NCBI GenBank assembly: GCA_036277635.1
Contig: DASUMP010000136.1
Span: 1-7,717, forward strand
Source of the DNA: DASUMP01 sp036277635
GTDB taxonomy: Bacteria > Actinomycetota > Acidimicrobiia > IMCC26256 > PALSA-610
Reading direction: 5' to 3'
Length of the DNA: 7,717 nt
Below are positions 1 through 6,500 of this stretch, piece after piece. The position numbers were made by a program, and so were the translations under genes. The stretch's first letter is position 1. Each line of letters starts with the position of its first letter. The notes beneath the pieces were generated by a model that saw only the letters and a program-made list of their open reading frames with translations, made no database searches and was not told the DNA's origin.

Positions 1-252
1 CGGCGTCGCCGTCACCCCCGCGATCGTGTACTCGACCGTCACCGGCGCCAACAGGTCCGGCTGCGACAACGTCACCGGGAACACCACGGTGCGGACCTTC
101 GCGTCGCCCTCAGCGACCGACACCGAACCGATCGACACCTCGGGCGAATCCGCCGCTCCCGCAGTCGACACCGCTGCGATCGGCAACACCCCGGCGACCA
201 GACCGAGGACACTCAGGACGACGCGTCCGCGCCTCGACCTCTGCTGCTCCAC
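1..252 (-). CDS. Secreted Calx-beta domain protein, N-terminal part (continues beyond left edge)
   Basis: This minus-strand frame is open from the GTG at 252 to the window edge, giving 84 codons of the N-terminus with the 3' end missing. Residues 1-34 form a typical signal peptide: a basic n-region (RSRRGR), a hydrophobic core (VVLSVLGLVAGVLPIAAV) and an A-G-A cleavage motif near residues 31-33. From about residue 38 the sequence fits the start of a Calx-beta domain: an initial VSIGSVSVAEGD strand and acidic turn, then FPVTLSQP and APVTVEYTIAG. Known Calx-beta domains are calcium-binding beta-sandwiches found in adhesive extracellular proteins, usually in tandem. The GTG at 252 is preferred because GAGGGGG lies 5 nt upstream. 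An in-frame ATG at 282 would add 10 residues in front of the n-region and has poorer ribosome-binding spacing. It is divergent from the large protease gene. Full length and ligand cannot be told. Confidence 0.85.
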   Translation of the reverse strand, partial: MEQQRSRRGRVVLSVLGLVAGVLPIAAVSTAGAADSPEVSIGSVSVAEGDAKVRTVVFPVTLSQPDLLAPVTVEYTIAGVTATP

Positions 253-257
253 GGCGT

Positions 258-264
258 CCCCCTC
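258..264 (-). promoter_or_regulatory. Ribosome binding site deciding the GTG start of the Calx-beta gene
   Basis: Read on the minus strand this is GAGGGGG, followed by a 5-nt spacer (ACGCC) and then GTG at 252-250. It is a strong purine-rich Shine-Dalgarno match. It favours the GTG over the upstream in-frame ATG at 282, whose nearest purine stretch (GGGAAG) directly abuts the start codon. Confidence 0.7.
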
Positions 265-315
265 GGTGCGATGTACGCGCATCTTCCCACGCCAGCACCT
301 GTTCGCCAGCGCTGA

Positions 316-339
316 CCGGTCCGACGCGTCCGCGACCGG
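316..339. repeat. Nested inverted repeat, possible operator
   Basis: CCGGTC (316-321) and GACCGG (334-339) are exact reverse complements. Between them lies the perfect 8-bp palindrome GACGCGTC (323-330). The left arm also belongs to a second palindrome, GACCGGTC (314-321). The element lies 64-87 bases upstream of the Calx-beta start, where a promoter or operator would be expected. Short palindromes arise easily in G+C-rich DNA, so a regulatory role is only a possibility. Confidence 0.3.
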
Positions 340-481
340 CTTGCAGGGCGGTGCACGGATGATCGTCGAGCCGCCGGGACGGAAGATGTCGTCGGACGTG
401 CCGATGGGGCCGCCGTCGCCCACCTCTCGAGGAGCGTGCGACCGCGCTCCCGGACCGACACGGAATTGAGTCCCCGGGGGC

Positions 482-511
482 CCATGACGCGCCGTGCCGC
501 ACGCGCCATGG
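482..511. repeat. Imperfect inverted repeat / hairpin upstream of the protease gene
   Basis: The arms CCATG-(AC)-GCG-(C)-CGTG (482-496) and CACG-CGC-CATGG (500-511) form 12 base pairs around a CCG loop, with three unpaired bases on the left arm. The element is 82-111 bases before the GTG start at 593, roughly central between the divergent genes. No T-run follows, so it does not look like a classical terminator. It could be an operator or a 5' leader structure. Confidence 0.35.
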
Positions 512-580
512 TCCGAAGCACCGATCGGGGGCAGGGTGCGGCGAACGGTTGTCACCCTCCTCCGATCGACCCGACGGACC

Positions 581-585
581 GGAGG
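581..585 (+). promoter_or_regulatory. Ribosome binding site deciding the GTG start of the protease gene
   Basis: GGAGG lies 7 nt upstream of the GTG at 593, an almost ideal Shine-Dalgarno and spacing. The same reading frame extends upstream to a GTG at 494, but that start would place 33 extra residues ahead of the signal peptide and has no comparable ribosome binding site. Confidence 0.75.
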
Positions 586-592
586 AACGACC

Positions 593-3500
593 GTGGGCGC
601 ATCACCGACGAGAACGCCGAGAGCGTCGCGCGTCGCGATGGTCCTTGCCGTCGTGGCGGCGTGGCTGTCGCCGTTCGGGCCGGCGGGTACTGCGGCGCCC
701 GGGCCCGCGGCCGCGGCCGCCGCCGACGCCGACCCGGCGACGTCGCTCTACCGCATCACCGACCTGGGCGCGCTCGGCCCGTCGGGCGCGCGCTACGCCT
801 TCGCGATCAACGACCACGGCGACGTCGTCGGCGGACTCGCGAACGGCAACGCGTACCGCTACCGGCCGGGGCCGGATCCGCTCACGGTCGGAACGATCGA
901 GGACCTTGGTTCGGGACTCGCCGCGACGTTGAGCGAGAACGGAACGGTGTTCGGTGACGGCCGCGGGACATCGACCGGCGGCACCCCACGAGCAGTCACC
1001 CCGAACGGAGCCGTCGCGGCAGGCTCCGCCTTCCAGCCCGGCATCATCGACCCCGCGTACGGCACTGGAGTCAGCGTCCCGGGCATCTGGACGCAGGCGG
1101 GAGGGTGGAACAGCCTCTACGACGACGGCTGCGTGCGACCGGGCCTCAAGGGCGGCGCGGCGCTCGCGATCAACGCCGGCGGGACGCTCGTCGGCATGGG
1201 ACTGGTCGGAGACACCGGCTACCCGCAGACGGGCGTGCACGCCGTCGCACTCAAGTGCATCCCCGACCCGGCGCATCCGGGCTCCTACAACTCGTACGAC
1301 CTCTCGCCGGGCAGCGAATTCGTCGCCGGCGCCTTCGCGATCAACAAGCGCGGCGTCGTGGCCGGGTACGCGCAATCCTCTGGGCTCGGAGGGCTCGAAG
1401 CGCACCGCTGGACCGGCGAGGGCTTCAGTCTCCAGGCGGACCGACTCGGCACGTTCGCGCAAGGTCACCTACCCGACGCGCGCGGGAGCTCGAGCGCGGC
1501 GTACGGCATCAACGACCTCGGTGACATCGTCGGGGCGTACGGACCTTCGATCAGCAACCCGTACCTGATGGTCGGTGTGCCCTTCAATCGCGCATTCGTC
1601 TACTTCGGCGACGACACCAAGATGCAAGACCTGACCGACCTCATCCCGGCCGACAGCGGCTGGACGCTGCACACCGCGTTCGACATCAACAACCGCGGCC
1701 AGGTCGTCGGGCAAGGAACGAAGAACGGCGAGCTGCGCGGCTTCTTGCTCACGCCTCGCGGTGACTCCAACATCACGGCCGACCGCATCGTCGTCACCCA
1801 GGTCGTGCAGAACGAGGAGAACCTCGACATCCTCATCGCCCACAAGCAGGCGTACGCCATCCTGCGCGTCCACAGCGACACACGCCCGGTGCCCGGCGCT
1901 GGCGCGGTGCTGCGCGGATACCGCAACGGCCAGCTCCTCGGGCAGGTCGATCCGGTCAGCGCTCCGATCGCGATCTTGCAGGCGCCCGACACCGCCGACG
2001 CCCTCGACTCGTTCGTGTTCGCGATCCCACCGGGCTGGACCGACCGCGGCAGCCTCCGATTGGAGGCGACGGTGAACGGCGACCACGACGTCGTCGAGAC
2101 GAGGTACACCGACAACGAACCACCGCCGGTGACGGTGACCTTCCTCGAGTCGGCGCCGGTGAAGATCGTCGTCGTCGACACGTACTTCGCGCGCAACCCC
2201 GTCGCGAGCCCCGACGCCGAAGCGTTCACTCGACTTCGCGACCGCATGCGGCTCCTGTTGCCGGCCTGGGAGCTCGACATCCGCCACGAAAGCGTTCCGA
2301 GGGAGATCGTCGAGCCGGCGAGCGCGGGCATCGCCAAGTGCACCGACGTGCTCAACACGCTCAAGCCGCTCCGCGCGGCGCTGAACCTCGATGACCGGAC
2401 GCTGCTGTACGGACTCGTCCCGGCCGAGCCGAACGGCAACTCCCCGTACGAACCCTACGCGGGGTGCGCGTTCACGCCGGGCCTCGTGCAGACCGGCTGG
2501 TCGGGACCGGGGGGCGAGGACACCGCGGTCCACGAGTACATCCACGCACTCGGACGCCAGCACACACCGGTCTGCAACGCAGCCGGCAGCAACCCGGACC
2601 CCTATCCGCCTGATCCGAGCGGGAAAGCACTCGTCAAGCTCGGATCACTGCACCGCGACTCGTTCACGCTCGCGGGCGACCAGGACCTCGGGTTCGACCG
2701 CTCGACGCTCACGTTCCTGCCGCCCGACTCGACGAGCGACATCATGGGCTACTGCCGGCCACGGTGGATGTCGGACTACACCTACGAGAACGTCTTCCGG
2801 ATCATCCGCGGCCCGGTGGCGCCCCCGCCCGACCTCGAACCGGGTCCCGGAAAGCGCGCCGACGTCGTCGGGACGATCGATCTCATCGACGGCACCGCCG
2901 ACCTCAGCGTCACCGAATCCCCGATCGCGGGCACGCGCCTGTCGGAACCCGATCCAGGTCCGTACCACCTCGAGCTGTACGACGGCCCGACGAAGGTCGA
3001 CGACGTTCCCTTCGGCGCCGATCCGGTCGAGGGCGACGGCGACAGCCGAGGCGACGCACCACCCGTGGTCGGGTTCTCCGTCGCGGCGCGGATCCCGACG
3101 GGCGTCGACCGCGTCGCGATCTTCGACGACCGCACGGGCACCGAGATCGGCTCCGCGACACTCGGCGGCGCCACCCCGACCATCTCGGTCACCGACCCGC
3201 AAGCAGCCGACTCGCTGCCCGCGTCCGGCTCGCTGTCCGTCTCGTGGCAGTCGGACGACGCAGACGGCGACCCGTTGTCGCACACCGTGCTCTACCGGCC
3301 GGCCGACGACGAGCCGTTCGTGCTCGCGTCGAACGAGACGAGCGGCTCGAGCACCACGATCGATGCCGCGACGCTCGCCGGCTCCAGCGACGGCACCATC
3401 CGCGTCGTCGTGACCGACGGCCTCCACGTCTCGTACGACGACGTCACCGGCCTCGTCGTCCCCGACAAGCCGCCGACCGCGACGATCGACGAGCCCACCG

Positions 3501-6500
3501 ACGGTGCCGCCGTCACGGTCGAGCAGGACGTGCTGCTCTCGGGCCACGGCAGCTCGCCGCAGGGTCCGTTGGCCGACGCCGCCTACGAGTGGTCGTCCGA
3601 CCGCGACGGCTTGCTCGGCACCGGTCCGAGCGTCGTCGCGTCGTCGCTGAGCATCGGCACGCACGAGATCGAGCTGCGCGTCACCGCGAGCGACGGTCAG
3701 GCCGCCACGGCGACCACGACGGTGGTCGTGGGCGGCGCGGGCACCACGCCGTCGCGCCTCGAGGTCAGTCACCAGCAGCTCGCGTTCTCCGGATCGCCGT
3801 CGTCGCCACCGGTCGCGCAAAGCTTCGGTGTGCACGATCCGAGTGGAGCGAGCACCGAGTGGACCGCCGAATCGAACGACCCGCGTGTGTCCCTCTCGGC
3901 GACGTCGGGCAGCACGCCCGGCAAGATCGACGTGAGCGTCGATGGGAGCGGCCTGCTCGGCGGCGAGTCGTACACGGCCGACGTGACCGTGCGCCGTGCC
4001 GACGGATCGCAGGATCCGCTCGTCGTGCACGTCGACGTGCAGTCGAGCCTGCGGACCGCCAGCCAATCCACCGATCATCTCGACTTCGGCCGCCGCGCCA
4101 TCGGCGCGTCGGGCGCGGCGAAGACGATCACGTTCACGAATCACGCCGCGGGCAGCCTCACCCTCGGCGCCACCGCGCTCGCCGGCCCGACACCTGACGA
4201 CTACGAGCTCACGTCCGACAGCTGCTCGAACGCGACGCTCGTGAGCGGTCAGGCGTGCACGGTCGACGTGTCGTTCGTTCCCGTGGCGGTCGGCTCGCGG
4301 CCGGCGTTCGTCGTGTTCGGCGACGCAGCCACCGACGCGAAGTGGTACGTGTCGCTGTCGGGCAGGGCCGCGTACTCGTTCGAGTCGAAGCTCGTCGCGT
4401 GGGGCGCGAACGACAAGGGCGAGCTCGGCGTGGCCGGCAGCCCGACGTGCACGCTCGGCGTCGCCTGCGAGTCCGCGCCCGTCGAGGTGGCGGGGCTCTC
4501 TGACGTCGTGCAGATCGCGACCACGTCGAACATCATCGCCAGCGAGGTCGACCACACGCTCGTGCTCAAGGCCGACGGCACGGTGTGGGCCTTCGGTGCC
4601 AACAACGCGGGCCAACTCGGGAACGGTACGCGCGGCACGGGTGGCCCAACCCCCGTGCAAGTGCAAGGGCTCAGCGACGTCAAGGCGATCGCAGTCGCGT
4701 CTCAGTACAGCATCGCCTTGAAGAACGATGGAACCGTGTGGCACTGGGGTGTGAACCCGTTGAGCTTCTTCTCGCCGACGCTCACGCTCCCGACCCCGGT
4801 TCCGGGTGTCGGCGAGGTGGGGACGTTGACGGATGTCGTGGCGATCGCGGGCGGCAACCCGCTCTCGGGGTGCGGCGCGCCGCCCACCGGGTACGCGATC
4901 AAGACGGACGGCACGGTCGTCGACTGGAGCTCGTCGCTCTACGGACTCGGCGGTGAGACGACGTCGACCGACTGCTACGGCGGTTGGGTCGTCCAGGTGC
5001 ACAAGAACGTCGACTTCACGACGAACCAGCTGCTCGACCAGGTCGTCGAGGTCGCGCCCGGCATCGCGCGGCGAAGCGACGGATCGGTCTGGACGTGGGG
5101 CGGCAACAACTACGGCGAGATGGGCAACGGCTCGCAGTTCGGCACGTACCCCTTCGCCAATCCTGTGTACAACGCCGCCGGCACCGCCCCGCTCACCGGG
5201 ATGATCGCCATCGCGTCGGCCGAGTCGCAGCGCTACGCGCTCGGTGGCGACGGCGCGCTCTGGGCGTGGGGGGCCGGCCCCACCTACGGGCAAGCACAGC
5301 AGGAGCTCGGCGTCGGCACGGCGTCCGTGGCGCGCGTGCTGCGGCCGATGCGGGTGCAGATCTCGACGCCCGTCGTCGCGGCGCAGCCGGGGATCGCGGT
5401 CACCGCCGACGGGACCACGTACGGGTGGGGCGACAACTCGCTCGGCCAGGCGGGGGTCGGCACGCTGACGACGGTCTTCCCGCCACAACCGGTCGTCGGC
5501 ATCGGCGGGACCGGCTCGCTCGAAGGGGTCACCGTCTTCGCCGGCGGAGCGAACCACCACCTCGCGGTGACCAGCGTCGGTCAGGGACCGCCGTCGACGT
5601 TGTCGGCAGGCGATCCCGCGGCCGTCTCGGTGGCAGCGGGCGAAGCCTTCGACGGGTTGGTGGGCACGTTCGGCGACTCGACGGCCTCAGACGCGTTCGA
5701 CTTCTCCGCGACCGTCGACTGGGGTGACGGCTCCGAGCCGTCGAGCGCGGTCGTGACCGGACCGGACGGCGGACCGTACGAGGTGCGCGCCAGCCACGTC
5801 TACGGACGTGCCGGCTCGTTCGACCTCACGATCGATGTTGCGGGACGCGCCGGTGACAGCGTCGCGCTCACCGGATCCGCGTCGGTCGGCGCGGCGACGC
5901 TCACAGCCGAGACGACGGGTGCCGTCGGCTTCGCCGCCGGCACCCCGGCGAGCCAGCAGCTCGCGTCGTTCACGTCGTCGAACCCGGCCAGCACCGGCTC
6001 GTTGTTCGCGGCGACGGTTGACTGGGGCGACGGCTCGGCTCCATCCGTCGCGACCGTGAGCGGACCACCCGGCGGGCCCTTCGGCGTCGTCGGCGAGCAC
6101 ACGTACCGCGTGGCGGGCACGTACCCGCTGTCGGTACACGTCGTCGGGGACGACGGCGAGACGGTGACGCTGGCGACGAGCGCCGTCGTCGCGTCGGCCT
6201 CGCTCACGCCCGGCAACTCGTTCAGCACCGACGTCGACGCGGGCACCGCGTTCTCGGGGCCGGTCGCGAGCTTCGCCGACGGCAACCCGCTGTCGCGCGC
6301 GTCCGACTACTCGGCGCTGATCGACTGGGGTGACGGCGACGAGACGGCAGGCGCGGTCAGCGGGCCGAACGGTGGTCCGTACACCGTCGACGGTGCGCAC
6401 ACCTACGGCGACGCCCGCCCGTTCACCGCTTCCGTGACGCTCACGGGCCCGGCGGGTGCGACCGCGACGGCGACCACGACGCTGCTCGCGCAGCACCAGC

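Larger units (their letters stand above)
253..592. other. Divergent intergenic region between two exported-protein genes
   Basis: These 340 bases separate two divergent start codons, so promoters for both genes should lie here. I found no convincing -35/-10 pair on either strand; TTGAGT at 466-471 has no A+T-rich hexamer at the right distance. The region contains two inverted repeats (316-339 and 482-511). Open frames crossing it on both strands are arginine-rich, show no family resemblance and overlap the real gene starts, so I treat it as non-coding. Confidence 0.6.

Noticed and set aside
283..420. Possible riboswitch-like leader (cyclic di-GMP type) upstream of the Calx-beta gene
   Set aside because: A few short matches on the minus strand, such as a GCAAGCC stretch, recall the motif, but the conserved core strings and paired helices of that riboswitch class are not present.
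26..469. A 147-codon plus-strand frame at the left end
   Set aside because: It lies opposite the Calx-beta gene, whose signal peptide and domain motifs are clear; the plus-strand product has no recognisable features.
1469..2563. A 364-codon minus-strand open frame opposite the HAF and protease regions
   Set aside because: Low-complexity Arg/Val/Asp-rich product without motifs; it mirrors the codon bias of the real plus-strand gene.
2764..4197. A 477-codon plus-strand frame in another phase of the protease gene
   Set aside because: The product is dominated by arginine runs, typical of an off-frame reading of G+C-rich coding sequence, and it overlaps conserved modules in the true frame.
2645..5560. 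A 971-codon open frame on the minus strand inside the protease gene
   Set aside because: Its product is extremely rich in Arg, Asp and Val with no recognisable domain, while the plus strand carries clear protease, BACON, ASH and RCC1 motifs. Long antisense frames are expected in G+C-rich coding DNA.
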